From assembly GCF_017104715.1 (NCBI RefSeq), contig NZ_JAAGPI010000013.1, forward strand, positions 156,948 to 220,947: a DNA stretch of 64,000 nucleotides, read 5' to 3'. The stretch is from Burkholderia sp. Ac-20365. Its GTDB lineage: Bacteria > Pseudomonadota > Gammaproteobacteria > Burkholderiales > Burkholderiaceae. A program made the position numbers and the translations under genes. Shown piece after piece: positions 34,063-42,478 of this stretch (position 1 is the first letter of the stretch; each line of letters opens with the position of its first letter). The notes beneath the pieces are model-generated. The model made no database searches. It had not been told where the DNA came from and was given only the letters and a program-made list of their open reading frames with translations.

Positions 34063-35156
34063 TCCTGCCTGACGGTGGGCGTGGGTGGCGTGATTGACGT
34101 GGTCGAGGTGCTGGCGCGCACGACCAGCTCGAAGCCGACATCGACGATACGCGGTTCGATCTCCGCTTCGGGTTCGTGTTCGGTGCGCTCCATCAGTTCC
34201 TGCGCGATGCGCAGGCCGATCTCGGTTGCGCGCGGCTGAATGGTGGTGAGCGGCGGTACGCATTCTTCGCTGAACGGCAGATCGCCGAATCCTGCCACAC
34301 GCAGTTGCTGCGGAATCGGGATGCCGCGCCGTTGCGCTTCGAACAGCACGCCGAGCGCGATCACGTCATTGGAACAGGCGATCGCGTCCAGATCGGGCAT
34401 CGCTTTGAGCATGTCGGCGAGCGCGTGGGCGCCCGTTTGCGGCGATGCGTCGCCCGCCACATCCTCGACGTGCACGTCAATGCCCGCCTTCAGCATCTCG
34501 CGCCCAAAGCCTTCGCAGCGCTGCCGCGCGCGCACGTCGCTCGCCATCCGCGCGCCGATGAACGCGACGCGCCTGGCGCCGATATCCAGCATATGCCGCG
34601 CGACGGCTTCGCCTGCCGCGTAGTGCGAAAAACCGACTTGCAGATCGAACGGCTGTTCGCCGAGTTCCCACATTTCCGCAACGGGCGCGCGTGCGCTACG
34701 CAACAACGCGCGCGTTTCATCGTCGTGACGGCAGCCAGTGACGACCAGCGCGGTTGGCGACCATGACAGGAATGTGCGCACCAGATCCGCTTCGCGGCCG
34801 GGCTGATATTCGGTCGCGCCGAGCAGCAACTGAAATCCGTGGCGGTCGAACTCCTTCTGCATCGCGGCGACCGTCGCCGAGAAGAACGCGTTACCCAGCG
34901 ACGGCACGACCACGCCGATCGCGCGTGTGCGCGCCGCGGCCAGACTGCCCGCCAGCAGGTTCGGCACGTAGCCGAGCACGTCGATGGCCTGCTTGATGCG
35001 CGGCGCGATACGGGGCGACACCGCCTCGGGATTGCGCAAAAACAGCGAAACGGAACTGGCGGACACGCGCGCGCGGGCGGCGACGTCGTCCATCGTGACC
35101 CGGTTGGTGCTGCGCCGGGAGCGCGGTGCCTTGGCTGTCTGAGACATGGGCTGCAA
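34050..35156 (-). CDS. LacI-family transcriptional regulator, probable sulfoquinovose-operon repressor
   Basis: A 368-residue LacI protein. The helix-turn-helix is VTMDDVAARARVSASSVSLFL (about 20-40), followed by the hinge region to YVPNLLAGSLAAARTRAIGVVVPSL. The periplasmic-binding-type effector domain includes IACSNDVIALGVLFEAQRRGIPIP and VAGFGDLPFSEECVPPLTTI. It is divergent from the sulfoquinovose catabolic genes across 169 nt. The palindrome TCGCAGCGCTGCGA in that gap recurs before the symporter gene, fitting a repressor with two sites. The inducer is probably SQ or a pathway intermediate; this is inference. An alternative ATG at 35147 removes three residues. Confidence 0.88.
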   Translation of the reverse strand: MQPMSQTAKAPRSRRSTNRVTMDDVAARARVSASSVSLFLRNPEAVSPRIAPRIKQAIDVLGYVPNLLAGSLAAARTRAIGVVVPSLGNAFFSATVAAMQKEFDRHGFQLLLGATEYQPGREADLVRTFLSWSPTALVVTGCRHDDETRALLRSARAPVAEMWELGEQPFDLQVGFSHYAAGEAVARHMLDIGARRVAFIGARMASDVRARQRCEGFGREMLKAGIDVHVEDVAGDASPQTGAHALADMLKAMPDLDAIACSNDVIALGVLFEAQRRGIPIPQQLRVAGFGDLPFSEECVPPLTTIQPRATEIGLRIAQELMERTEHEPEAEIEPRIVDVGFELVVRASTSTTSITPPTPTVRQDQDA

Positions 35157-35264
35157 GCGGTGGGAAGGGCGGGCGCCGCATTCGGCGCGGAGCTTATATT
35201 GTAATTGACGCAGCGCAACGAGTCATTGTCTCCGCACTAACCCTGGTATCGGTCTCCAGAATCG

Positions 35265-35272
35265 TAGCGCTA
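35265..35272. promoter_or_regulatory. Auxiliary half-size palindrome beside the operator
   Basis: TAGCGCTA, preceded by TCG as in the main operator, is centred 16 bp upstream of the main site. It may be a weaker second contact for the regulator. Confidence 0.3.
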
Positions 35273-35277
35273 TTATT

Positions 35278-35291
35278 TCGCAGCGCTGCGA
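35278..35291. promoter_or_regulatory. Candidate LacI-family operator 1
   Basis: TCGCAGCGCTGCGA is a perfect 14-bp palindrome with the central CG usual for LacI-family operators. It lies 35 nt before the lactonase start and 122 nt from the divergent regulator start. The identical sequence at 37757-37770 precedes the symporter gene. A TAGCG follows both copies at the same distance. Confidence 0.72.
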
Positions 35292-35325
35292 TTTTAGCGA
35301 TGCGCCCTAAACAGCTTACGCAAAC

Positions 35326-36216
35326 ATGTCTTCTTCCGATCTCCGCTGCGTCCTCGACGCCCGTGCCGAACTCGGCGAATGCCCGCGCTGGGACGAGCGC
35401 GAGCGCGTGCTGTATTGGGTCGACATTCTCGAGCCGGCGCTGCATCGCTTCGATCCCGCGACGGGCATCGACCGGACGTTTGCGCTGCCGGAGCACATTG
35501 GCTGCTTTGCGCTGCGCGAGGGCGGCGGTTTTGTCGCGGGATTGCGCTCGGGCATCTGGATGTTCGACGAGGCGGCGCGCCCAACGGGGCAACTCGCCGC
35601 GAACCCCGAAGACGTACGCACGAGCCGCTTCAACGATGGACGCTGCGACGCGGCGGGCCGCTTCTTCGCGGGCACCATCGACGAACCGAAGGCGGGCGGC
35701 AACGCCCATCTCTACCGGTTTGCTGACGGCAAGCTCGACGCGCTGGCGGCTGGCCTGCTGACGTCGAATGGACTGGCCTTCAGCCCGGACAACCGCTGGC
35801 TGTACCACTCGGACACGCCGAACTTCACGATCTATCGCCGCGCGTACGACCTCGCAACAGGCGCCGCCGGTGAAGCCGAAGTGTGGGCGCGCATCCAGCC
35901 GACCGCGACCGATCGCGGCCGCCCCGACGGCGCAGCCGTCGACGCCGAAGGCTATTACTGGAGCGCGTTCTACGAAGGAGGGCGCGTGGTCCGCTTTGCA
36001 CCGGACGGCAGCGTCGATTCGGTTTATCCCGTGCCGGTGCGCTGCCCGACCATGTGCGCGTTCGGCGGCGACGATCTGCGCACGCTCTACATCACGACGG
36101 CGCGCGCGGGACGCAGCGCCGAAGAACTGGAACGCGAGCCGCAAGCAGGCGGACTCTTTGCGATGCGCACGGACGTGCCGGGACTGCCCGAGCCGCGCTG
36201 GCGCGCATCTGTGTGA
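35326..36216 (+). CDS. SMP-30/gluconolactonase-family lactonase, probable 6-deoxy-6-sulfogluconolactonase
   Basis: A 296-residue six-bladed propeller of the SMP-30/regucalcin family. Metal ligands are visible: Glu18 (LGECPRWDE), Asn148 (TSNGLAFSPD) and Asp201 (RPDGAAVD), with Arg101 and Asn103 in the substrate pocket. The family hydrolyses sugar lactones. Here the product of the SDR dehydrogenase at the operon's far end, sulfogluconolactone, is the likely substrate, the second step of the sulfo-Entner-Doudoroff pathway (known from P. putida SQ1). First gene behind operator 1. The next ATG follows 22 nt after its stop. Confidence 0.85.
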   Translation: MSSSDLRCVLDARAELGECPRWDERERVLYWVDILEPALHRFDPATGIDRTFALPEHIGCFALREGGGFVAGLRSGIWMFDEAARPTGQLAANPEDVRTSRFNDGRCDAAGRFFAGTIDEPKAGGNAHLYRFADGKLDALAAGLLTSNGLAFSPDNRWLYHSDTPNFTIYRRAYDLATGAAGEAEVWARIQPTATDRGRPDGAAVDAEGYYWSAFYEGGRVVRFAPDGSVDSVYPVPVRCPTMCAFGGDDLRTLYITTARAGRSAEELEREPQAGGLFAMRTDVPGLPEPRWRASV

Positions 36217-36238
36217 TTCACATTCGACGGACCCCGAC

Positions 36239-37705
36239 ATGCCTGATCTGAAAGACTCCACCCTGTTACGCACGCACTGCCTGATCGGCGGCGAATGGCG
36301 CGCGGCACGCGACGGCCGCACCTTCGACGTCACCGATCCCGCAACCGGCGCGCTGATCGCCAGCGTGCCGTCGATGACCGCTGTCGAAACGCGCGAAGCC
36401 ATCGATGCGGCGCAAGCTGCGCTGCCCGCGTGGCGCGCGCTGACGGCAAAAGCACGCGCCACGCTGCTGCGCAAATGGCACGACCTGATGCTCGACCATC
36501 AGGACGACCTCGCGCTGCTGATGACGATGGAACAAGGCAAGCCGCTCGCGGAAGCGAAAGGCGAGATCGCGTTTGCTGCGAGCTTTATCGAATGGTTCGC
36601 GGAAGAAGCGCGGCGTGTCGATGGCGACGTGATCGCGACGCCGTCTAACGACCGGCGCCTTCTCACGATCCGTCAGCCAGTCGGTGTGTGCGCCGCGATT
36701 ACGCCGTGGAATTTCCCCGCCGCGATGATCACGCGCAAGGCCGGACCGGCGCTCGCAGCGGGCTGCACGATGGTGCTCAAGCCCGCGTCCCAGACACCGT
36801 TCTCGGCACTCGCGCTCGCGGCGCTTGCCGAACGCGCCGGCATTCCGGCGGGCGTGCTCAATGTCGTGACGGGCGATCCGCAGCCCATCGCTGAAGAACT
36901 CACGGGCAACCCGATCGTGCGCAAGCTGTCGTTCACGGGTTCGACGGGCATCGGCGCACGGCTGATGGAGCAGGGCGCGCGGCATATCCAGAAGCTGTCG
37001 CTGGAACTGGGCGGCAATGCGCCGTTCATCGTGTTCGACGACGCCGATCTCGACGCAGCTATCGAAGGCGCGCTGATTTCGAAGTACCGCAACGCGGGCC
37101 AGACCTGTGTGTGCGCCAACCGCTTCTACGTGCAGGCGGGCATTTACGAAGCCTTCGTCGACAAACTCGCGACGCGCGTGCAGGCGCTGCGTTGCGGCGA
37201 CGGACGCGAACCGTCGACGCAGATCGGTCCGCTGATCGACGCTCGCGCGTTGTCCAAGGTCAGCGAACTCGTCGACGATGCCCGCGCACAAGGCGCAAAG
37301 ATTCTCTGCGGCGGCGAGCCGCTCGCGCTGGGCGGCGACGGTACGAACCGCCACTACGCGCCGACCGTGCTGACCAACGTCACGCCGTCGATGCGCGTCG
37401 CGCGTGAAGAGATCTTCGGCCCGGTCGCGCCCGTGATGCGCTTCACCGACGAAGCCGACGTGATCGCGCTTGCCAACGACACCGAGTTCGGCCTCGCCAG
37501 CTACTTCTACACGCGCGACATGGCACGCGTCTGGCGTGTCGCGGAAGCACTGGAGTTTGGCATGGTCGGCATCAACACGGGGCTGATCTCGACCGCGGAA
37601 GCGCCGTTCGGCGGCGTCAAGCAGTCGGGCCTCGGACGCGAAGGTTCAAAATACGGTATCGACGAGTACCTGGAAATGAAGTACCTGTGCATGCAAGTGG
37701 CGTAA
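36239..37705 (+). CDS. GabD-like aldehyde dehydrogenase, probable sulfolactaldehyde dehydrogenase
   Basis: A 488-residue NAD(P)-dependent aldehyde dehydrogenase of the succinate-semialdehyde type. Cofactor segment VCAAITPWNFPAAMITRK, LSLELGGNAPFIVFDDAD with the general base Glu, and RNAGQTCVCANRF with catalytic Cys290 (a second Cys two residues on, as in GabD). On sequence alone succinate semialdehyde or dioxovalerate would fit. The cluster instead points to oxidation of sulfolactaldehyde to sulfolactate, the last step of sulfo-ED, for which a GabD-like enzyme is known in P. putida SQ1. Cotranscribed with the lactonase gene. Confidence 0.85.
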   Translation: MPDLKDSTLLRTHCLIGGEWRAARDGRTFDVTDPATGALIASVPSMTAVETREAIDAAQAALPAWRALTAKARATLLRKWHDLMLDHQDDLALLMTMEQGKPLAEAKGEIAFAASFIEWFAEEARRVDGDVIATPSNDRRLLTIRQPVGVCAAITPWNFPAAMITRKAGPALAAGCTMVLKPASQTPFSALALAALAERAGIPAGVLNVVTGDPQPIAEELTGNPIVRKLSFTGSTGIGARLMEQGARHIQKLSLELGGNAPFIVFDDADLDAAIEGALISKYRNAGQTCVCANRFYVQAGIYEAFVDKLATRVQALRCGDGREPSTQIGPLIDARALSKVSELVDDARAQGAKILCGGEPLALGGDGTNRHYAPTVLTNVTPSMRVAREEIFGPVAPVMRFTDEADVIALANDTEFGLASYFYTRDMARVWRVAEALEFGMVGINTGLISTAEAPFGGVKQSGLGREGSKYGIDEYLEMKYLCMQVA

Positions 37706-37756
37706 CGGCTGGCCTTCCGGCGAGCCTTACGACACGCTGCAAAGCTCGCGCAGAAA

Positions 37757-37770
37757 TCGCAGCGCTGCGA
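37757..37770. promoter_or_regulatory. Candidate LacI-family operator 2
   Basis: Exact second copy of TCGCAGCGCTGCGA in the 137-nt gap before the symporter gene, 72 nt from its ATG. It implies a second promoter for the transport-to-Gfo/Idh part of the cluster under the same regulator. Confidence 0.72.
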
Positions 37771-37842
37771 AAATAGCGGCGCAGGTTGCCAGCGGATCGC
37801 CCGCTCGAAGTCCGACGACAACCTCAAAGGGACGAGGAGACA

Positions 37843-39591
37843 ATGATTTTCACCATATTGAGTTTTGCTTTTTTCACCGCGCTGGTCGGCTTCGTGTCGT
37901 ACCTGTTCACGCGGCGCGCGAAGGATCACGGCGCGCGCGGTTACTTCATGGCGAGCGGCGGGCTGACGGGCTGGTTCATTGCGGGCTCGATGATGCTGAC
38001 CAATCTTTCTGCCGAGCAGATGGTCGGCCTGAACGGCGATGCCTACGCGCATAACCTCTCGGCGATGGCGTGGGAATGCACCGCCGCGATTGCGACCGTC
38101 GCGCTCGCGATGTTCTTTCTGCCGCGCTACCTTCGCGGCGGCTTCTCGACCTTGCCGCAGTTCCTCGAAGAGCGTTTCGACTCGACCACGCGCCGTGTGG
38201 TCAGCGCATTCTTCGTGATCGGCTACATGCTGGTGGCGAATCCGTCGGGTCTGTATCTCGGCGCGATCACGTTCAATCAGGTGTTCGGCGTGCAGGCGCT
38301 GCTCGGCACGTCCTATCCGGCGACGATCACCATACTCGTGTGGATGTCGGGGATCATCGGCGCGTTGTATGCGATCTTCGGCGGACTGCGCGCGGTGGCC
38401 GTGTCGGACACGATCAACGGCGTCGGTCTGCTGGTTGCCGGTCTGCTCGTGCCCGTGCTCGGTCTGTTCGCGCTCGGTCATGGCGACTTCTTCGCTGGCG
38501 TGCACACCGTTGCGACGCAAGCGCCCGAGAAGCTCTCCGCAATCGGCGGCCCGCACGACTCCGTTCCGTTCGGCACGCTGTTCACGGGGATGATCTTCGC
38601 GAACCTCTTTTACTGGTGTACAAATCAGGCGATCGTGCAGCGCACCTTCGCAGCGAAGAGCCTTGCTGAAGGGCAAAAGGGCGTGTTGCTGTCGGGCCTG
38701 ATGAAGTTGCTCGTGCCGCTCATCATGATGTTGCCGGGCGTGGTTGCGTTTCATCTGTACGCATCGCATCCGTTGGGCCGCCCGGATCTCGCATACCCGA
38801 CGCTCGTCACCGACGTGCTGCCGTGGTGGGCCAAAGGCTTCTTTATCGCAGTGCTGTTCGGCACGGTGATGAGTCACTTCAACGCGGTGATCAACAGCAC
38901 GGCAACGCTGATCGCATTCGACTTCTATCGCGTGTGGAAGCCGGAGGTCAGCGATGAAAAGCTGATCCGCGTCGGCAAGACAGCGAGCGTGGTGATCGCT
39001 GTGGTGTCGCTGCTCGTCGCGCCGCTGCTGATGTACGCGCCGGATGGCATCTATACCGTGATGCGCCGCTTCACCGGCTTCTACAACATTCCGATTATTG
39101 CTGTGGTGCTGGTGGGCTTCTTCAGCAAGAAGATTGGCGCGTTCCCCGCGAAGATGGTGTTGCTGCTGCATGTGATCGTCTACACGCTTGGCATTCTCGT
39201 GTTCCAGGTCGACAAGAAGCTCGGCATCAACTTCATTCACATCATGGGCGTGCTGTTCGTGTGCGAAGTGGCGCTGATGCTTGTGCTCGGTACGTGGCAT
39301 CAACGTGCGAAAGCGTATGAGCCGCAATCGCGGCAGACAGGCGATCTCACGCCGTGGCGTCATGCCAGCACGATGAGTGTGTTTCTGATCGCCATGCTGG
39401 TCAGCATCTATCTGACGTTCTCGCCGATCGGTGTCGCGCGGCAAGGCGGCGTGACGACGCAATACGAAGTGCTGATCGCGCTGACATGGTGTGTGGCCGT
39501 TGCATTGATCGCGCTGTTCCGGCGGCGCGCATCGGCGGGCGAGCGTGCGCTGGCGTGGAACCAGTCGCCGAGCGAATCGAACGGGCACTGA
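37843..39591 (+). CDS. SSS-family sodium:solute symporter, probable sulfoquinovose/sulfoquinovosyl glycerol importer
   Basis: A 582-residue protein with about 14 membrane helices and the sodium:solute symporter (SGLT) pattern: GGLTGWFIAGSMMLTNLSAEQMVGLNG (helix 1 sodium site), ISGVLYAIFGG-like IIGALYAIFGGLRAVAVSDTI, FYWCTNQAIVQRTFAAKSL and FGTVMSHFNAVINSTATL. The last two match sugar transporters of the vSGLT/YidK branch. AGGAG precedes the ATG. Immediately upstream of the GH31 glycosidase, so its cargo is probably the glycoside or free SQ. Known SQ importers are of other families, so this would be a different solution; inference from context. Confidence 0.85.
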   Translation: MIFTILSFAFFTALVGFVSYLFTRRAKDHGARGYFMASGGLTGWFIAGSMMLTNLSAEQMVGLNGDAYAHNLSAMAWECTAAIATVALAMFFLPRYLRGGFSTLPQFLEERFDSTTRRVVSAFFVIGYMLVANPSGLYLGAITFNQVFGVQALLGTSYPATITILVWMSGIIGALYAIFGGLRAVAVSDTINGVGLLVAGLLVPVLGLFALGHGDFFAGVHTVATQAPEKLSAIGGPHDSVPFGTLFTGMIFANLFYWCTNQAIVQRTFAAKSLAEGQKGVLLSGLMKLLVPLIMMLPGVVAFHLYASHPLGRPDLAYPTLVTDVLPWWAKGFFIAVLFGTVMSHFNAVINSTATLIAFDFYRVWKPEVSDEKLIRVGKTASVVIAVVSLLVAPLLMYAPDGIYTVMRRFTGFYNIPIIAVVLVGFFSKKIGAFPAKMVLLLHVIVYTLGILVFQVDKKLGINFIHIMGVLFVCEVALMLVLGTWHQRAKAYEPQSRQTGDLTPWRHASTMSVFLIAMLVSIYLTFSPIGVARQGGVTTQYEVLIALTWCVAVALIALFRRRASAGERALAWNQSPSESNGH

Positions 39592-39629
39592 TCGACCGTA
39601 TTAACCAACGCAATAGCAAGGTAAAGCTG

Positions 39630-41660
39630 ATGAACTGGCAGAAAGAAGCGGGCGGCAAGCTCGTATTGCGCGCCGCGGGCCGCACGCTTTTCGAACATGC
39701 GCCGGATGCACCCGCTGTGTTCGTGGGACATGGCGTCGAGACGATCGACATGTATCGCGGCAATTTCGACATCAGCGATTATGTGGAAGAACGCGTGGCG
39801 CTGCGTGACGCGCGTTTGACGTTGCTCGAAGATGGCAGTGCGCGTGTGGAACTGGCACGCGATGCACAAGCTGCGCCTGAGTTGACCATCGTCGCCAGTC
39901 AAACGGCGCACGGTGTGCAACTGGCGCTCACGGCAGCAAACGGCGAGATCAACCGCGTGTGGTGGCGCGTGCCCGCGCAGCAAGACGAGCATGTGTGGGG
40001 CTGCGGCGAGCAGATGTCGTACTTCGATCTGCGCGGCCGCAACTTCCCGCTGTGGACCTCCGAGCCCGGCGTGGGCCGCGACAAGAGCACGCATCTGACG
40101 TGGCAGGCCGATACGACGTCCAAGTCGGGCGGCGATTACTACAACACGAATTATCCGCAACCGACTTTCGTATCGTCGCAGAAGTACTGCCTGCACGCTG
40201 AAACTACGGCTTATGCAGACTTCGATTTCCGTCATGCCGAGCGGCACGAACTGCAATTCTGGGCCGTTCCTGAGCGACTCGAGTTCATCTTTGCCGACGA
40301 TTTCGTCACGCTCGTCGAACGCGTTTCGCAACGCTTCGGTCGACAGCCTGCGTTGCCTGAATGGGTGATGGACGGCGCGATTCTCGGCCTGAAGAATGGC
40401 CGCGAACATGCGCAGACCATCATGGAGCAAAGCCGCACAGCGGGCCTGAAGGTCGGCGGATTGTGGTGCGAAGACTGGGTCGGCATTCGCCAGACGTCGT
40501 TCGGCAAGCGTCTCTTCTGGGACTGGCGCTGGAATGAAACGCGCTATCCGCAGCACGCGGAATGGGTCAGGCAACTCAATGCGGAAGGTGTGCGTTTTCT
40601 CGGTTACGTGAACCCGTATCTGTGCAATGACGGCACGCTGTACATCGAAGCGAAAGCAGCCGGCTATCTGGCGACACGTGCAGACGGCAGCGACTATCTC
40701 GTCGATTTCGGCGAGTTCGATTGCGGCGTGGTGGACTTCACGAATCCGGCGGCATCGCGCTGGTTCGAAGAGCGCGTGATTCGCGATGAGATGCTGAACA
40801 AAGGTCTCGATGGCTGGATGGCGGACTTCGGCGAATATCTGCCGACGGATGTCACGCTCGCGAACGGCATCGACGCGAAGCTGATGCACAACGCGTGGCC
40901 GACGCTGTGGGCAGAGGTCAATGCAAGCGCCATCGAACGCGCGGGCCGCACCGGCGATGCTGTGTTCTTCATGCGTGCAGGCTACACGGGCGTACAGGCA
41001 CATTGCCCGTTGCTGTGGGCAGGCGATCAATCCGTCGATTTCACGCGTCACGATGGTTTGCAGACGGTGATCTGCGGTGCGCTGTCGTCGGGTCTGCTTG
41101 GCAACGCGTATCACCATAGCGATATCGGCGGCTATACGAGCCTGTTCGGCAACACGCGCACGCCGGAGCTGTTCCAGCGCTGGGCCGAAATGGCGGCGTT
41201 CACGCCGATGATGCGCACGCACGAAGGCAATCGTCCCGGCGAGAACTTCCAGTTCTGGCAGGACGACAACGTACTCGCACACTTCGCGCGCATGACGCGT
41301 GTGTTCGTCGCGTTGAAGCCCTATGTGCAAGGTCTCGTCGATGAAGCGGCGGCGCGCGGTCTGCCGTTGCAGCGTCCGCTGTTCCTGCACTACGAACACG
41401 ATCGCGCCACTTACGCGATCCAGGATCACTACCTGTACGGCCGCGATCTGCTCGTCGCGCCTGTGCATGCGGCAGGTGCAGAGCAATGGCGTGTGTATCT
41501 GCCGCAAGGCGATGCGTGGACGCATCTGTGGAGCGGCAAGCGTCACGAAGGCGGTCAGCACGTCGACGTGGCTGCTCCGCTCGGCGAGCCGCCTGTTTTC
41601 GTGCGTGCCGGTGCGGCGCGCGAAGCGCAACTGCTCGCACTGGCGAAGGACGCAGCGTGA
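39630..41660 (+). CDS. yihQ: GH31 sulfoquinovosidase
   Basis: Retaining alpha-glycosidase of 676 residues, collinear with E. coli YihQ. DEHVWGCGEQMSYFDLRG and GGDYYNTNYPQPTFVSSQKY match closely. Key residues, by constant offset of 6-7 from E. coli: Arg294 and Trp297 (KRLFW; E. coli Arg301/Trp304, sulfonate recognition), nucleophile Asp399 (GWMADFGEYLP; Asp405), acid/base Asp466 (WAGDQSVDF; Asp472) and Tyr502 (DIGGYTSLF; Tyr508). It releases SQ from sulfolipid or sulfoquinovosyl glycerol. No signal peptide, so it acts in the cytoplasm after import. Its TGA overlaps the GTG of the next gene. Confidence 0.93.
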   Translation: MNWQKEAGGKLVLRAAGRTLFEHAPDAPAVFVGHGVETIDMYRGNFDISDYVEERVALRDARLTLLEDGSARVELARDAQAAPELTIVASQTAHGVQLALTAANGEINRVWWRVPAQQDEHVWGCGEQMSYFDLRGRNFPLWTSEPGVGRDKSTHLTWQADTTSKSGGDYYNTNYPQPTFVSSQKYCLHAETTAYADFDFRHAERHELQFWAVPERLEFIFADDFVTLVERVSQRFGRQPALPEWVMDGAILGLKNGREHAQTIMEQSRTAGLKVGGLWCEDWVGIRQTSFGKRLFWDWRWNETRYPQHAEWVRQLNAEGVRFLGYVNPYLCNDGTLYIEAKAAGYLATRADGSDYLVDFGEFDCGVVDFTNPAASRWFEERVIRDEMLNKGLDGWMADFGEYLPTDVTLANGIDAKLMHNAWPTLWAEVNASAIERAGRTGDAVFFMRAGYTGVQAHCPLLWAGDQSVDFTRHDGLQTVICGALSSGLLGNAYHHSDIGGYTSLFGNTRTPELFQRWAEMAAFTPMMRTHEGNRPGENFQFWQDDNVLAHFARMTRVFVALKPYVQGLVDEAAARGLPLQRPLFLHYEHDRATYAIQDHYLYGRDLLVAPVHAAGAEQWRVYLPQGDAWTHLWSGKRHEGGQHVDVAAPLGEPPVFVRAGAAREAQLLALAKDAA

Positions 41661-42478
41661 GCCTCAGTCCGTTCCTGCACCATCTGCTGTTCGCCGTGTG
41701 CGTTGCGACCGCGACGTTCACGCAAAGCCTCACGGGCTTCGCTTTCGGACTCGTATTGCTTGGCCTCGTCGCGGTGTTTCATCTCGCGCCGCTGCCGGTC
41801 GCAGCGAACGTGGTCACGGTGATGGTGCTTGCCAACGCAGCATTGCTGGTGCGCGGCGTGCCCGCGTTGCCGCGTCGTTTGCTGGTGCCTTCCTATGGCA
41901 GCAGCCTGGTCGGTGTCGCGTTGGGCGCATGTCTGCTCGCATGGCTTTCCGATAACGCAATCGGCGCGGTGCGCTTCGCGCTCGGGCTGGCGATTCTCGC
42001 GTGCAGCCTGTTGCTCGTCGTGCAATCGAAGCCGCGCGCGCAGCTTGCATCGCCCGGTACGTTTGCATTCTATGGCTGCATCTCCGGCGTGATGGGCGGC
42101 GTGTTTGCCAGCGCCGGTCCGCCGATGGTGTTCCATCTCTATCGCCAGCCGCTCGATCGCGTCGTCGTGCGCGACACGCTGGTGCTGCTGTTCGCTGTCA
42201 ATGCCGTGCTGCGGCTCGTCATCGTGCTTGCGCAAGGTCGCTTCGACGCGGCATCGCTTGCGCTGAGCGCGGAAGCGTTGCCCGTCGTGCTGACGGTGAC
42301 GTGGCTCGCGCGCCGTTATCCGCCCAACTGGTCGCCGACGGCCGTGCGGCGCGTGGTCTTCGTGCTGCTGGCGATTGCCGGCGCGAGCCTCGTCGCGCCC
42401 GCCGTCACGAGCGCGAGCGCGCACGCACGCACCAAGGTCAGCGTGGCATTCCCTCAACTTCGTTCTATCACGGCGTGA
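41657..42478 (+). CDS. TauE/SafE-family membrane protein, probable sulfolactate exporter
   Basis: A 273-residue protein with about eight membrane helices in two halves. QSLTGFAFGLVLLGLVAVFHL is in the first half and GCISGVMGGVFASAGPPMVFHLYRQPL in the second, the paired motifs of the TauE/SafE family, which moves organosulfonates and sulfite. In this operon the end product sulfolactate is the natural cargo. It starts at GTG within GTGA shared with the sulfoquinovosidase stop, and ends in another GTGA shared with the dehydratase, so three genes are translationally coupled. Confidence 0.83.
   Translation: MSLSPFLHHLLFAVCVATATFTQSLTGFAFGLVLLGLVAVFHLAPLPVAANVVTVMVLANAALLVRGVPALPRRLLVPSYGSSLVGVALGACLLAWLSDNAIGAVRFALGLAILACSLLLVVQSKPRAQLASPGTFAFYGCISGVMGGVFASAGPPMVFHLYRQPLDRVVVRDTLVLLFAVNAVLRLVIVLAQGRFDAASLALSAEALPVVLTVTWLARRYPPNWSPTAVRRVVFVLLAIAGASLVAPAVTSASAHARTKVSVAFPQLRSITA

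Noticed and set aside
37507..39588. 693-codon open reading on the minus strand opposite the SSS symporter
   Set aside because: Composition dominated by Arg, His, Gln and Glu with no recognisable fold; shadow of the symporter gene.
39408..41630. 740-codon open reading on the minus strand opposite the sulfoquinovosidase
   Set aside because: Same antisense artefact; the plus-strand protein has every family residue.
39630..41660. GH31 enzyme as an ordinary alpha-glucosidase or alpha-xylosidase (YicI-like)
   Set aside because: The Arg/Trp sulfonate pair and collinearity with YihQ, plus sulfo-ED neighbours, favour a sulfoquinovosidase.
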